NCBI GenBank assembly: GCA_030523725.1
Contig: JAUNHV010000002.1
Span: 1-64,000 of the forward strand
Origin: Synergistaceae bacterium
Lineage (GTDB): Bacteria > Synergistota > Synergistia > Synergistales > Synergistaceae
Length of the DNA: 64,000 bases
Direction of reading: 5' to 3'
How positions within the stretch are numbered: position 1 is the first letter of the stretch; each line of letters begins with the position of its first letter. The position numbers and the translations under genes were made by a program. The notes beneath the pieces were generated by a model. That model did not search any database, had not been told where the DNA came from, and was given only the letters and a program-made list of their open reading frames with translations. Shown piece by piece: positions 25,212 to 34,853 of the stretch.

Positions 25212-26336
25212 TTGGTACAACTGAATCAACTGTTTCATAAAAGGACTAATTGGTCTATTGTTTTTATTCCAATGGTTCTCACTGGAATAGGTATATTATC
25301 AATAGCTAGTTCAACGGCTGGAAGTTCATTTGATAACTCGGTTTTTAAACAGGCAGCGTGGCTTGGTATTTCACTTCTTGCCATGTTTTCCGTTTCCTTA
25401 ATTCCAACTGAGTTACTACGTAAATGGTCAAATTGGATCGTGCTTATTGCTTGGTTTACTTGTTTTTTACCCAAGATTCCCGGCTTTTCCTTGCCAAATG
25501 CACCGGGTGGTGCAATGAGATGGGTTCGACTTGGTCCACTGACGTTTCAACCATCAGAATTACTTTTTACAGCAGTTGTTCTCAAAGCGTCTGATATGTT
25601 TACAAAAAAAAATCACTATTCACGCTTTGTTAAGTTGTGTGTTGCAGGTGTTTTAATCCTCGTTGTGGCTTTTCCTCTCTTGCTTCAACCAGATATGGGC
25701 AGTACGGTTGTTGCTTCTGCCTGTATTATGGGTGTATTTGTTGAGAGTGTTGATATAGTTTTGCCCTTGATACTTGGTGGAACACTTTCTATCCCTATCA
25801 TAATAGGGATGATTAGCATGGCAGGTTATAGAAAAGCGAGACTTGCTGCGTTTTTGGATCCGTGGAAAGATCCTCAGGGTAAAGGGTTTCAGATAATTCA
25901 AGGTTTGATTGCCTTCGCTAATGGCGGATTATTAGGGCAAGGTTTAGGGTATGGATTTCAAAAGTTGAATTATCTACCAGCTGCCTATACAGACTATATC
26001 TTTGCGGCGATTGCGGAAGAACTTGGTTTCATCGGAGCTGCTTTTGTTTTGTTGCTATTTTTGATGTGGTTTTTACAACTTTTTCGTGCTTATTTACGTG
26101 TGCATATAAAAGATAAGTTTAGGGGCACATTGATCTGGGGAATTGCTTTCTCTGTTTTATTTTCCCTTCTAATCAATCTTGCTGGGGTTACGAAATTTAT
26201 TCCATTAACTGGTATAGCTGTTCCATTTATTACATACGGTGGTACAAGCCTTGTGTCGACATGGATGAAGGTTGGCATACTTTTGCGATTGGAAAGTGAC
26301 AGTTGGCAGGTAAAGCAAAATGAACAAAATAAATAA
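25212..26336 (+). CDS. ftsW: Septal peptidoglycan polymerase FtsW (SEDS family)
   Basis: A 374-residue integral membrane protein with about ten membrane segments. It is the glycosyltransferase partner of FtsI. Family signatures: the extracellular loop GGAMRWVRLGPLTFQPSE, LLQPDMGSTV containing the catalytic Asp, QIIQGLIAFANGGLLGQGLG, and the C-terminal GIAVPFITYGGTS. Translation begins at TTG 25212, with AGGAGG eight bases upstream; no ATG occurs until residue 21, so the TTG is needed to give a complete N-terminus. It overlaps murG by 17 bases. Confidence 0.93.
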   Translation: MVQLNQLFHKRTNWSIVFIPMVLTGIGILSIASSTAGSSFDNSVFKQAAWLGISLLAMFSVSLIPTELLRKWSNWIVLIAWFTCFLPKIPGFSLPNAPGGAMRWVRLGPLTFQPSELLFTAVVLKASDMFTKKNHYSRFVKLCVAGVLILVVAFPLLLQPDMGSTVVASACIMGVFVESVDIVLPLILGGTLSIPIIIGMISMAGYRKARLAAFLDPWKDPQGKGFQIIQGLIAFANGGLLGQGLGYGFQKLNYLPAAYTDYIFAAIAEELGFIGAAFVLLLFLMWFLQLFRAYLRVHIKDKFRGTLIWGIAFSVLFSLLINLAGVTKFIPLTGIAVPFITYGGTSLVSTWMKVGILLRLESDSWQVKQNEQNK

Positions 26337-27414
26337 AATGACTAACCAAAAGAGTAAAAAAATTGCATTAGTAGCAGGTGGAACTGGGGGGCATATATTT
26401 CCAGCAATATCATTAGGAGAATGGATTGTAAAACATGACCCAAAAGCCTCTGTAATATTTTTCTGTGGAAACCGACAATTAGAAGGAAATATATATTGCT
26501 CTCATGGGATTACTCCGATTGTTTTACCTGTCAAAGGCTCACCCTTTTCAGGAAGTTTAAAACAGAAAATTGCTAGAACTGTAAATATAGTGCGTGCGTT
26601 TTTTAATGCATTTGCTTATTTACGAGAAGAAAGCCCTGATTTTATTTTGTTTTTTGGAGGCTATATTTCTTTTCCAGTTTATCTTGCTGCCAAGTTACAT
26701 TCTTTGCCAGTGGCAATTCATGAGCAAAATGCTTGCGCAGGAATGGTAACAAGGTTTCTTGCAAAGTTCAATGAACTGATATTTACGGGGTTCAAGGCTT
26801 GTTGGCCATTAGATAGTGGCAAAACTGTCTATACGGGCATTCCTATTAGAGAATTTAATTTGCTTCCGAAAAATATGGCAATGGAAGAATTAGGCTTATC
26901 TTGCAAAATATCGAGTAATAGCAAGATTGTTTTGGTTTTAACAGGATCTCTCGGTAGTGAAACGATAAAGACTAAACTTTTATCTTTAGTATCAGGTGGA
27001 AATTTTTCTGATGTGCAGTTTGTTATGCCTGCAACTAGTGAGAAAGTTGAAAAAGTTAGGCATAATATTTGGTTACTGCCAAGAGTTTGGAAGGCTGAGT
27101 TACTGTTTTCCATTGCTGATGCAATTATTGCTCGTGCGGGTGGATCATCACTTGCTGAGATTGGTGCCTTGAAAATTCCGGCAATAATTATTCCATGGAA
27201 AGATGCTAAGGATAATCATCAGTACTATAATGCACGTGAATTTGTACAGGAACACTCGGCACTTTTATTAGATGAAGATGATGTTCAAGGGAAACTTGAA
27301 ATAGTGCTAAATCAAGTTTTGTATGATACCAATTGGATGAGTTCACATACAAAACAAGATAATGCTTCTTTTAAAATTTATAATAAAATGTTAAGTATGG
27401 TCAACGAGCAATAA
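26320..27414 (+). CDS. murG: Undecaprenyl-PP-MurNAc-pentapeptide GlcNAc transferase MurG
   Basis: A 364-residue GT28 glycosyltransferase that makes lipid II from lipid I on the inner face of the membrane. G-loop 1 is GGTGGH at 20-25; FFGGYISFP and HEQNACAGMVTR are also conserved; the UDP-GlcNAc site contains ARAGGSSLAEIG, with PAIIIPW and HQYYNA after it. ATG 26338 is an alternative start. The substrate-making MraY is not encoded nearby. Confidence 0.94.
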   Translation: MNKINKMTNQKSKKIALVAGGTGGHIFPAISLGEWIVKHDPKASVIFFCGNRQLEGNIYCSHGITPIVLPVKGSPFSGSLKQKIARTVNIVRAFFNAFAYLREESPDFILFFGGYISFPVYLAAKLHSLPVAIHEQNACAGMVTRFLAKFNELIFTGFKACWPLDSGKTVYTGIPIREFNLLPKNMAMEELGLSCKISSNSKIVLVLTGSLGSETIKTKLLSLVSGGNFSDVQFVMPATSEKVEKVRHNIWLLPRVWKAELLFSIADAIIARAGGSSLAEIGALKIPAIIIPWKDAKDNHQYYNAREFVQEHSALLLDEDDVQGKLEIVLNQVLYDTNWMSSHTKQDNASFKIYNKMLSMVNEQ

Positions 27415-27442
27415 TCTTGGCTAAAATTTTAGGGGGGAAAAG

Positions 27443-28855
27443 ATGCTTTCAGACGAATTAGATTTAAGAAAACAAAATATACATTTAATGGGTGTTGGCG
27501 GTTCAGGTATGAGTTCTCTTGCCATTTTGCTTCGTGAGATGGGAGCTAATGTTTCCGGTTGTGATACGGCTTTGTCCAGTTATACTGATAAGCTTGAAGC
27601 AAAGGGAATTCGTGTGAAGGTGGGGCATGATCAACAACACATTAATGAATTTATGGCAAATATTTTGGTCTATTCTAGTGCAATTCCTAATGATCATCCA
27701 GAGATTTTACGCGCATGGCAACAAGGCATAACTGTGTGTAGAAGGGCTGAAATTTTATCGGCTGTGTTTAATACTCACAGAGGAATTGGTGTTGCAGGAA
27801 CACACGGCAAAACCACGACGTCTTCTATGGTTTCAGTTGTTCTCGAAAATGCAGGACTTGATCCTTCAATAGCAGTTGGTGGTGAGGTGTTGCAACTTAA
27901 GACAAATGCAAAACTTGGCAAGGGAGAATTTATGTCAGCAGAGTTGGACGAAAGTGACAGGTCATTTGTCTACTTCCATCCTGAGATAGCAATAGTTACT
28001 AATATAGACTGGGATCATAGAGATCACTATATGACATTCAAATCTGTTACTGATGCTTTCGCGGAGTTTTTAAGCAATATAAAACAAGGTGGTTGTGTAA
28101 TTCTTTTTGCCGATGATCCTGGTGTAAAAGACTTGCTACAAAATTATAAAATCGATAAGGAAATTATCACATATGGACTAGGAATTAACTTTGATTATGG
28201 TGCGATTAATCTTTCTTATAAAGATGGTGGAGGTATAAGCTATGACCTCTACAAAAAAGGTGGCTTTGTAACTAGTATTGAACTACAAATATCCGGAGAA
28301 CATAATGTATTGAATAGCCTTGCTACAATTGCTGCTTGTGAAAGATGTGGACTTTCTATAGAACAAATAAAGCCTGGTTTAGCTTTATTTGTTGGAGCAA
28401 AACGCAGACTCCAAAGAAAAGGTGAAGTTGCTGGGGTGTTGGTTTACGATGATTATGGCCATCACCCAAATGAAATTATTGCTACACTGAAGACAATGCG
28501 TCAAATTTTTAAAAATCGCAGAATTGTAGCAATATTTCAACCACACCGATTTAGTAGGACTGCAGCTCTTTACAAAGAATTTGCAGAAGCTCTTTCCTTG
28601 GCGGATAGAGCCTTAATCTTGCCAATTTATGGTTCTGATGAAAGACCAATAGATGGAATTTCTTCAAAGTTGATTTTTGATGCTGCATCGAGTGATGCAA
28701 GAAGTCATTATGAGTTATCTGGGAGTTTTGATGATCTTGTAAATACGGTTTGCAATGTTGCACGTCCGGGGGATGTTTTTGTAACATTAGGTGCTGGCTC
28801 GGTTGGTACGTTAGGTGAAAAAATATTAGATAATTTGAAAAAAACGAGGCACTAA
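27443..28855 (+). CDS. murC: UDP-MurNAc:L-alanine ligase MurC
   Basis: 470 residues; adds the first stem residue, L-Ala, to UDP-MurNAc. Visible are the N-terminal MGVGGSGMSSLA loop, the P-loop GTHGKT at 119-124, AELDESDRSF, NIDWDHRDHY, GAKRRLQ and the DDYGHHPNEI hinge typical of MurC, then FQPHRFSRT. A strong AGGGGGG ribosome site precedes the ATG. Its stop codon overlaps the murB ATG by one base, suggesting translational coupling. Confidence 0.96.
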   Translation: MLSDELDLRKQNIHLMGVGGSGMSSLAILLREMGANVSGCDTALSSYTDKLEAKGIRVKVGHDQQHINEFMANILVYSSAIPNDHPEILRAWQQGITVCRRAEILSAVFNTHRGIGVAGTHGKTTTSSMVSVVLENAGLDPSIAVGGEVLQLKTNAKLGKGEFMSAELDESDRSFVYFHPEIAIVTNIDWDHRDHYMTFKSVTDAFAEFLSNIKQGGCVILFADDPGVKDLLQNYKIDKEIITYGLGINFDYGAINLSYKDGGGISYDLYKKGGFVTSIELQISGEHNVLNSLATIAACERCGLSIEQIKPGLALFVGAKRRLQRKGEVAGVLVYDDYGHHPNEIIATLKTMRQIFKNRRIVAIFQPHRFSRTAALYKEFAEALSLADRALILPIYGSDERPIDGISSKLIFDAASSDARSHYELSGSFDDLVNTVCNVARPGDVFVTLGAGSVGTLGEKILDNLKKTRH

Positions 28856-29739
28856 TGTCGCTAAGCATTTTTGAAGATTTCCCATTAAAGGATTTAACAA
28901 CCTATAAAACCGGTGGAAATGCACGTTATTTTGCTTCCCCAGCTACTGAAGAAGAAGTGTTGGAATATGTTGCTTTTGCAAAGAAAACAGAGTTACCACT
29001 CATTGTAATAGGCGGTGGTTCAAATGTGTTGATTGCCGACGGTCTTCTTAGTGCTTGTGTGATGTCTAGCCTATTGCTCAATACATTAGACATACTAGAT
29101 GAAACTGATAATTACATAACGTTTAATGTAGGTGCAGGTGTTGCTACAAAAGATCTCCTAACATTTTGCCTTGAGCATTCTATTACCGGAGCAGAATTTT
29201 TGACAGGTATTCCAGGAACTCTTGGTGGAGCATTATGGGGGAATGCAGGAGCACAAGGAGAGAGTCTCGTGTCAGTCTTCCAATCGGCAAAGGTAATAAC
29301 GAAAAATAATATGGTTAGAGAAATTCCGCGTAATGATTTGAGTTTTTCGTATCGAAAATTGATATGGCGAGAAGAGCCAGTGTGTGTGTTGTCTATGATA
29401 TTATCCATGCAGAAAGTAGACATAGAATGTGTTAGAGAAAAAATTGCACACTTTGCATCTTGTAAAAAAGGACAACCACTAGGTGCAAAGACGGCAGGTT
29501 GTGTCTTTAAAAATCCTGATGGTGGATTATCTGCAGGAAAGCTAATAGATCAAATTGGAGGCAAAATTTTAAAAGTTGGTGGGGCAGAAGTTTGTCAATG
29601 TCATGCTAATTTTATTGAGAATAAAAATAGTGCAACGAGTACTGATATATACAATCTTGCTAATCTCATAAGACAAAAAATTCAAGGAACATTTGGAATA
29701 ACATTAGAATATGAAATCAAATTCATTGGACAATTTTAG
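28855..29739 (+). CDS. murB: UDP-N-acetylenolpyruvoylglucosamine reductase MurB
   Basis: A 294-residue FAD enzyme that reduces UDP-GlcNAc-enolpyruvate to UDP-MurNAc with NADPH. The FAD-binding half shows TTYKTGGNARYF, GGGSNVLI and GIPGTLGGALWGNAGA; the substrate half has SFSYRK and GCVFKNPDG. The general-acid position is Cys216 rather than the Ser of E. coli MurB, a variation seen in other bacteria. The length fits type II enzymes. It is coupled to murC by a one-base overlap and overlaps ftsQ by 29 bases. Confidence 0.94.
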   Translation: MSLSIFEDFPLKDLTTYKTGGNARYFASPATEEEVLEYVAFAKKTELPLIVIGGGSNVLIADGLLSACVMSSLLLNTLDILDETDNYITFNVGAGVATKDLLTFCLEHSITGAEFLTGIPGTLGGALWGNAGAQGESLVSVFQSAKVITKNNMVREIPRNDLSFSYRKLIWREEPVCVLSMILSMQKVDIECVREKIAHFASCKKGQPLGAKTAGCVFKNPDGGLSAGKLIDQIGGKILKVGGAEVCQCHANFIENKNSATSTDIYNLANLIRQKIQGTFGITLEYEIKFIGQF

Positions 29740-30550
29740 AAGAAAAAATAGGAGAACGAAGCTCCTCATGCTTTTATTTTGCTTTGTGCTGGGGGCGCTT
29801 GTTCATCTTGAGGTGGTATTTCGCACCCTTAGGCTAAGAGATATTAGTCAGAGCCCTGAGGAAGTGCTAGCAGAAGAAAAGCTTTTGGCGTGCTTTTCGT
29901 CTTTTGAAAAAAATTGTTCTCCTTTAATCTTTGTTACGCGTTATAGATTGTGCAAAAAGCTTGAACAATTTTACCCGTCTGAAGTAAAATTGGTTTCTAT
30001 TGGTTGGAACAAGTGGTGTTTTTGTTTTGAGACCATTAAGCCAGTTTTTAGAGTCACCTATAGGGGAAAAGAATATTATTTAAATGATAATAACAAGCTT
30101 TGGCCTGTTGATATAAAAGAAAATAAAAATATTGATGGAGAAATAGCATTTAATATTCCGAAACTAATAATAAGCAGTGATATAGAATTCATATTATCGT
30201 GCGATAATAAAGAGGATGAATTTTTGGAGAAAAGGATAATTTTAGATACATCAATAGATGTATCTAAATTAAAATTGTGGTATAATAAAGCTAATGAGCT
30301 AGGGTGGTTAAAGTTTACTTGTGCTTGCTGTGTTCAGCGAGACAGACAGCATTTTTTTGTAAAATTTTATCTAACACCAACCGACCAAAATGGTCAAAAG
30401 TCTGTGCTTGTCTTAAATGATGATATTTCCACCTGGAATACTAAAGATTTAGCAATAAAAAAGCTTTGGGGAGGTATAGACAGAGTTCCTCAGGGAATGA
30501 GTATAGAAGCTCAATTTGATGACAAAATTTTAGTAAGGCCAATTATGTGA
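29711..30550 (+). CDS. ftsQ: FtsQ/DivIB-like cell division protein
   Basis: A 279-residue bitopic protein: a basic cytosolic start (DNFRRKNRRTK), one membrane segment at ~18-37, then an extracytoplasmic region. Sequence similarity to classical FtsQ is low and the POTRA domain is only suggested (LEQFYPSEVKLVSIGWNKWCFCFE resembles the P-x-V-x-V repeat region). The identification depends on topology and the position between murB and ftsA. It is unusually rich in Cys (CFCF, CACC). The start overlaps murB. Confidence 0.7.
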   Translation: MKSNSLDNFRRKNRRTKLLMLLFCFVLGALVHLEVVFRTLRLRDISQSPEEVLAEEKLLACFSSFEKNCSPLIFVTRYRLCKKLEQFYPSEVKLVSIGWNKWCFCFETIKPVFRVTYRGKEYYLNDNNKLWPVDIKENKNIDGEIAFNIPKLIISSDIEFILSCDNKEDEFLEKRIILDTSIDVSKLKLWYNKANELGWLKFTCACCVQRDRQHFFVKFYLTPTDQNGQKSVLVLNDDISTWNTKDLAIKKLWGGIDRVPQGMSIEAQFDDKILVRPIM

Positions 30551-30576
30551 AAGAGGTTTGAGGAGGAGGGGTTTTC

Positions 30577-31929
30577 TTGAAAAAATTAAAGGGCTTGGTG
30601 ACTGATCCCCACAAATATGTACTGGGTATTGATTTAGGAACTAGCAAAGTCGTAGCTGTTCTTGCAGAATTAACGCAAGATAACTATATGCGGATAGTTA
30701 GTGTGAGAGATATTGCGTCTAAAGGGATCCATCGAGGAAAAATTATAAATCTGGAGCAAGCAATTGCCTCAGTAAAGCAAGTTAGCACCCAAGTATTAAG
30801 TGATAATAATCTGCTTGTGGATGATTTAAAGGCTGTGGTTTCTACCTTTAGTGCGGATAACGTAATTAATATTATTTCCAAGGGCGTAGTGCCTGTTGTA
30901 CAAAGGGGTGCGGATTCATTAGTTGCTGAAGATGACGTCCATAATGCGGTTGAGAGAGCTCTGGATAATTTGAAATTAAATCAAACTCTAAGATCCAATC
31001 CTTTGCTTGCAGTTGCTCACAGTATACCGATTGCTTATACACTTGATAATGAGCGTGAAGTGGCACATCCAGTAGGAATGGTTGCTACCCAATTGGAAGT
31101 AACTCTTTTATCTGTAGCTTTGCCAAAATCAAGCATGAGGGATGTTGTAATTTGTTTTGAACGTGCTGGATTACCTATCCATGCATTGTTATTCAAGCCA
31201 CTTGCGACTGCACTTGGCATTCCCAAAAATGAAGCAGCGGTAGCAAATAATTTAATTTTAGACATGGGTGGGGGCACCACAGATATTGCGATTTTCGCCA
31301 ACAAAAAGCCACGTTATTTTGCCACTGTCCCGTTGGGTGGTGATGATATTTCTCATGATATTTACGTTGTTGAGCATCTGCCACAGTATAAGGCTGAGGA
31401 AGTGAAAAAAGGTATCTCTCTTGTTTCCAATGCTTTGTCTGCAGAAAAGTTAATCTTCGAGTTTGGAGGTAGAAACTATGATCTTGATAAGTCGCAACTC
31501 CAAGCAATTATTGGGGCTAGAATAAGGAATATTATTGCAGAAAAGGTTAAACCTATCCTTTTGGCGTGCGAAAATTTCGCTTGTGAACGAGTTCTATTAA
31601 CAGGTGGTGTTGCGCGTACCAAAGGCATAGAGAATGTTGTGGCTGTATTATTAGATCTGCCTACTAAACGGGTTTTCCCAGCCTTTGAAGATCAACTGGT
31701 TAGTGAAAAATATAATGAAAGTTATGTAACTTCAATGGGAATCTTGAAGTACATACAAGATAGGGCTACTTTGCCAACTGCATATGTGGATGATTTTATA
31801 GATATCGGAGCTAGTCCGTGGAAATTAAGTAGTTCTACAGAAAAAGTTGCAAGTGACCAAGAGATTGAATATCCGGCTGGGACTGGTTTTTTTGAGATTA
31901 TAAAAAATGCTTTTAAAGATATGTTTTAA
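30577..31929 (+). CDS. ftsA: Cell division protein FtsA
   Basis: A 450-residue actin-like membrane tether for FtsZ. Phosphate-1 motif GIDLGTSKVVAVLAE, the SHS2-inserted 1C domain, LDMGGGTTDIAIF and LLTGGVARTKGIENV are visible. The C-terminus ends FFEIIKNAFKDMF, an amphipathic helix suited to membrane binding. Initiation is at TTG 30577 behind AGGAGGAGG. ftsZ starts 16 bases later. Confidence 0.95.
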   Translation: MKKLKGLVTDPHKYVLGIDLGTSKVVAVLAELTQDNYMRIVSVRDIASKGIHRGKIINLEQAIASVKQVSTQVLSDNNLLVDDLKAVVSTFSADNVINIISKGVVPVVQRGADSLVAEDDVHNAVERALDNLKLNQTLRSNPLLAVAHSIPIAYTLDNEREVAHPVGMVATQLEVTLLSVALPKSSMRDVVICFERAGLPIHALLFKPLATALGIPKNEAAVANNLILDMGGGTTDIAIFANKKPRYFATVPLGGDDISHDIYVVEHLPQYKAEEVKKGISLVSNALSAEKLIFEFGGRNYDLDKSQLQAIIGARIRNIIAEKVKPILLACENFACERVLLTGGVARTKGIENVVAVLLDLPTKRVFPAFEDQLVSEKYNESYVTSMGILKYIQDRATLPTAYVDDFIDIGASPWKLSSSTEKVASDQEIEYPAGTGFFEIIKNAFKDMF

Positions 31930-31945
31930 TGGAGGAAAATAGCAA

Positions 31946-33298
31946 ATGTCTGAGCTTTTTCAAATAGATAATGGTTCATCGCAAAGGAGAGAAGTAATAA
32001 AGGTAATAGGGGTTGGTGGTTGTGGTACTAATGCAGTCAACAATCTTATTCATTCTGGTATGAACGATGTTGAGTTTATTGCTGCCAATACAGATCTTTC
32101 TCATTTAGAAAATTCTCTAGCTGAAAATAAGATAGTTCTGGGAGAAAAGTCGACAAGAGGACTGGGGGCTGGAGCAGATCCGAAGCTAGGAGCAGAGGCT
32201 GCTGTTGAATCAAAAGAAACACTTGAGCAAATGCTTGCTGCATCTGATATGGTCTTTGTTACTGCAGGTATGGGCGGTGGCACAGGGACAGGTGCAGCTC
32301 CAATTATAGCAGATATAGCAAAGGATACAGGTGCATTGGTCGTTGCTGTAGTTGTTACACCTTTCCGTTTTGAAGGTAAGAAGAGAAATAGAAACGCACG
32401 TGAGGGGCTGGCAAAATTAAAAGAAAAGGTTGATGCTCTCATTGTAATACAGAATGACAAACTTCTTGCTGTTGCAGATGCTAAGACCACTGCTCAGGAT
32501 GCTTATGCAATGGCAGATAACGTATTGCTGCAGGCAGTTCAAGGTGTTACAGATTTAATAAAAAGACCTGGGCAGGTTAACGTTGATTTTGCTGACGTAT
32601 GTAAAATTATGTCAAACTCTGGTACTGCTCTTATGGGTATTGGTGAAGCGAATGGTGAGGGGAGAGCGCAGAAAGCTGCAAATCTTGCTACACACGGTCC
32701 TTTAATGCCAAGTCGTGGTATACAGGGAGCAAAGGGTGTTCTCTTGAATATTACAGGTGGTGCAAATGTAACAATGTTTGAAATTCAAGAAGCGGCCATG
32801 TCAGTTATGGATGAAGCTGATGAAGAAGCAGAGTTTGTTTTCGGGCATGTTTATGATCCACAAATGGATGATACTATTCAGATTACTGTTATCGCTACCG
32901 GATTTGATGAAACAGAAGATGATATTTTTATTCAACAGCCTAAGCCTACGCCTGTTTTGAGACATGATGACTTTGTAGCACAACAGATGGAAAATGTTGT
33001 AGAGACTGTGCAAGAACCAGTGAAAAAAACGATACAAGAGCAATCAGTTCAAGCCGTTCCGGAAAATAGTCAAACAACATTGAATCAAGCTTCAGATTTA
33101 CAAGAGCAGCAGGAACAACTAGAACAAGAACAACAAAAACGGGCTATGCAGCAAGACAATCCATTTGCGGACTTGTTGAAGAAGAGTGGAATGTATCCAG
33201 AGCAAGCTGAAAAGCCAAAAGACGATGATTTGTTTTCATCACAGAATAAGGGATATGATGACTATGATATTCCACCTTTCCTGAGAAAAGGTTACTAA
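31946..33298 (+). CDS. ftsZ: Tubulin-like division GTPase FtsZ
   Basis: 450 residues. The tubulin signature GGGTGTG (~110-116), the N-terminal GVGGCGTNAVN and the T7 loop NVDFADV are intact. A linker of about 100 residues rich in Gln and Glu follows, and the conserved C-terminal peptide is DIPPFLRKGY, which docks FtsA and other partners. The ribosome site GGAGG lies 8-12 bases before the ATG. The radical SAM gene follows directly. Confidence 0.97.
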   Translation: MSELFQIDNGSSQRREVIKVIGVGGCGTNAVNNLIHSGMNDVEFIAANTDLSHLENSLAENKIVLGEKSTRGLGAGADPKLGAEAAVESKETLEQMLAASDMVFVTAGMGGGTGTGAAPIIADIAKDTGALVVAVVVTPFRFEGKKRNRNAREGLAKLKEKVDALIVIQNDKLLAVADAKTTAQDAYAMADNVLLQAVQGVTDLIKRPGQVNVDFADVCKIMSNSGTALMGIGEANGEGRAQKAANLATHGPLMPSRGIQGAKGVLLNITGGANVTMFEIQEAAMSVMDEADEEAEFVFGHVYDPQMDDTIQITVIATGFDETEDDIFIQQPKPTPVLRHDDFVAQQMENVVETVQEPVKKTIQEQSVQAVPENSQTTLNQASDLQEQQEQLEQEQQKRAMQQDNPFADLLKKSGMYPEQAEKPKDDDLFSSQNKGYDDYDIPPFLRKGY

Positions 33299-33329
33299 AC
33301 TGAACAAAGTTACATCTAAAACAAGAAAA

Positions 33330-34832
33330 ATGTCTCTTTGGGAGACAAATCAGAAATTACGTGAAGCAGAACTTTGGCAAACGGTGCTCCCAGCTGGTGG
33401 AGACTTGCATTGGGCTGTGCTTTTTCCAAATGATTATTCCGTAGGTGCATCTAGTTCCGGTTGGCAGTTTGTTTTTTCTTTTCTACGTAATCATGGTGTT
33501 GCTGCTGAGAGGTTCTGTATATCCCCAGTTCCGTATCGTTCGATAGATAGTGATACAATGTTGGAACGTTTTCCGATTATTACTGCTACAATTTCTTATG
33601 AATGTGATATAAAAAAATTTTTATTATGGTTAAAAGATGCCAGTATACCTTCGTCACCACGTGAAAGAGCAGAAAAAAGTTTCCCATTAATTGGTGTTGG
33701 TGGCGCGTTAACCTACATTAACCCACTTGTTTTAAGTGCGTTTTGTGATTTTGTTATACTTGGTGATGGTGTGTTTGAACTTAGTGTAGTGATAAAGGCA
33801 ATTCGTTCTTATTCATTGCATGGAAATAGAAAAAAATTGTGGCATGATTTGGCAAAGAACGAAAGTATTTTTGTACCACCTGTAGATGTATGTAATGGAG
33901 CCATAAATAGAAAATTAAAAATTTCACGTGATCTTGATTTAAATAGTGCTAATTATTCAGGCTGTAGTATCTTTTCTACTCCCGAGGCAGTGCTGGGCAA
34001 AAATATTTTGCTTGAGTTACAGAGAGGTTGTGTGAGAAATTGTGCTTATTGTACACTTCCAAGTTGTTTCGGGAAATGTCGCCAAAAGGATTTTGAAAAA
34101 GTAGCTGGTCTAGTTGAGTCTATATGTGAAAGGTTTCCAGATCACCATATTGGACTTGTTACACCCGAGGCGGGAGACTACTATGCACTGGATAAGCTTT
34201 TGCTCCTTTTAAGAAGCAAAAACATATCTGTGTCTTTTGCATCTCTTCGTATAGATAGACTTTCAGAATCTGTGCTTGAAACGCTTACTCTAAACGGACA
34301 CAAAAGTATCACAATTGCTCCAGAGACAGCAAATGAAGCTCTCCGTTTTTTATGTGGCAAAAAGTTTACCAATGAGCTTATTGTTGAAAAACTACTTTTG
34401 GCAAAGAAATTTGGAATTACTAAGGTTAAGCTCTATTTTATGATAGGTTTGCCATATGAAACCGATGAGGATGTTGTAGCAATTCCATTTTTTTGTAACA
34501 AAATAGTAGAGCAAACGGGGATGTCATTGACCCTGACAATAAATCCTTTTGTACCAAAGCCATGGACAATATGGCATGATAAAAAATTTATTGGTAAAAA
34601 CGAAGCGAAAAGACGCTACGGACTTATAACAAAATCATTGTGTCGATTCCAGAAACACATTGCAAATGTGAATTTTTCTAGTGCAAGAGAGGCTGAAGAA
34701 GAATACAATTTGTCCTGGGGTTCGATAGAGGATTCCTTTAAGCTATGTGATAAAGTAAAATTAGGACTAAATATTATAGAAGCGTGTGATAGAGATAAGA
34801 CAGAAGCAATTTTAAAAAATAACTTTTCTTAA
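33330..34832 (+). CDS. Radical SAM protein, B12-binding-type architecture, function unknown
   Basis: 500 residues, COG1032-like. The N-terminal ~180 residues look like a degenerate cobalamin-binding-type Rossmann domain (VGASSSGWQF, GVGGALTYINPL, FVILGDG). The radical SAM barrel has the iron-sulfur motif Cys234-x3-Cys238-x2-Cys241 (GCVRNCAYC), then SFASLRIDRL, ITIAPETA and KLYFMIGLPYETDED. The reaction is unknown. It lies 31 bases after ftsZ and 21 before mltG, so it is part of the division transcript. The start is uncertain: ATG 33330 lacks a good ribosome site, and an in-frame CTG at 33300 lies 8 bases after AAAAGG. Confidence 0.8.
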   Translation: MSLWETNQKLREAELWQTVLPAGGDLHWAVLFPNDYSVGASSSGWQFVFSFLRNHGVAAERFCISPVPYRSIDSDTMLERFPIITATISYECDIKKFLLWLKDASIPSSPRERAEKSFPLIGVGGALTYINPLVLSAFCDFVILGDGVFELSVVIKAIRSYSLHGNRKKLWHDLAKNESIFVPPVDVCNGAINRKLKISRDLDLNSANYSGCSIFSTPEAVLGKNILLELQRGCVRNCAYCTLPSCFGKCRQKDFEKVAGLVESICERFPDHHIGLVTPEAGDYYALDKLLLLLRSKNISVSFASLRIDRLSESVLETLTLNGHKSITIAPETANEALRFLCGKKFTNELIVEKLLLAKKFGITKVKLYFMIGLPYETDEDVVAIPFFCNKIVEQTGMSLTLTINPFVPKPWTIWHDKKFIGKNEAKRRYGLITKSLCRFQKHIANVNFSSAREAEEEYNLSWGSIEDSFKLCDKVKLGLNIIEACDRDKTEAILKNNFS

Positions 34833-34853
34833 GAAATTGAAGGGAGTCTTGTA

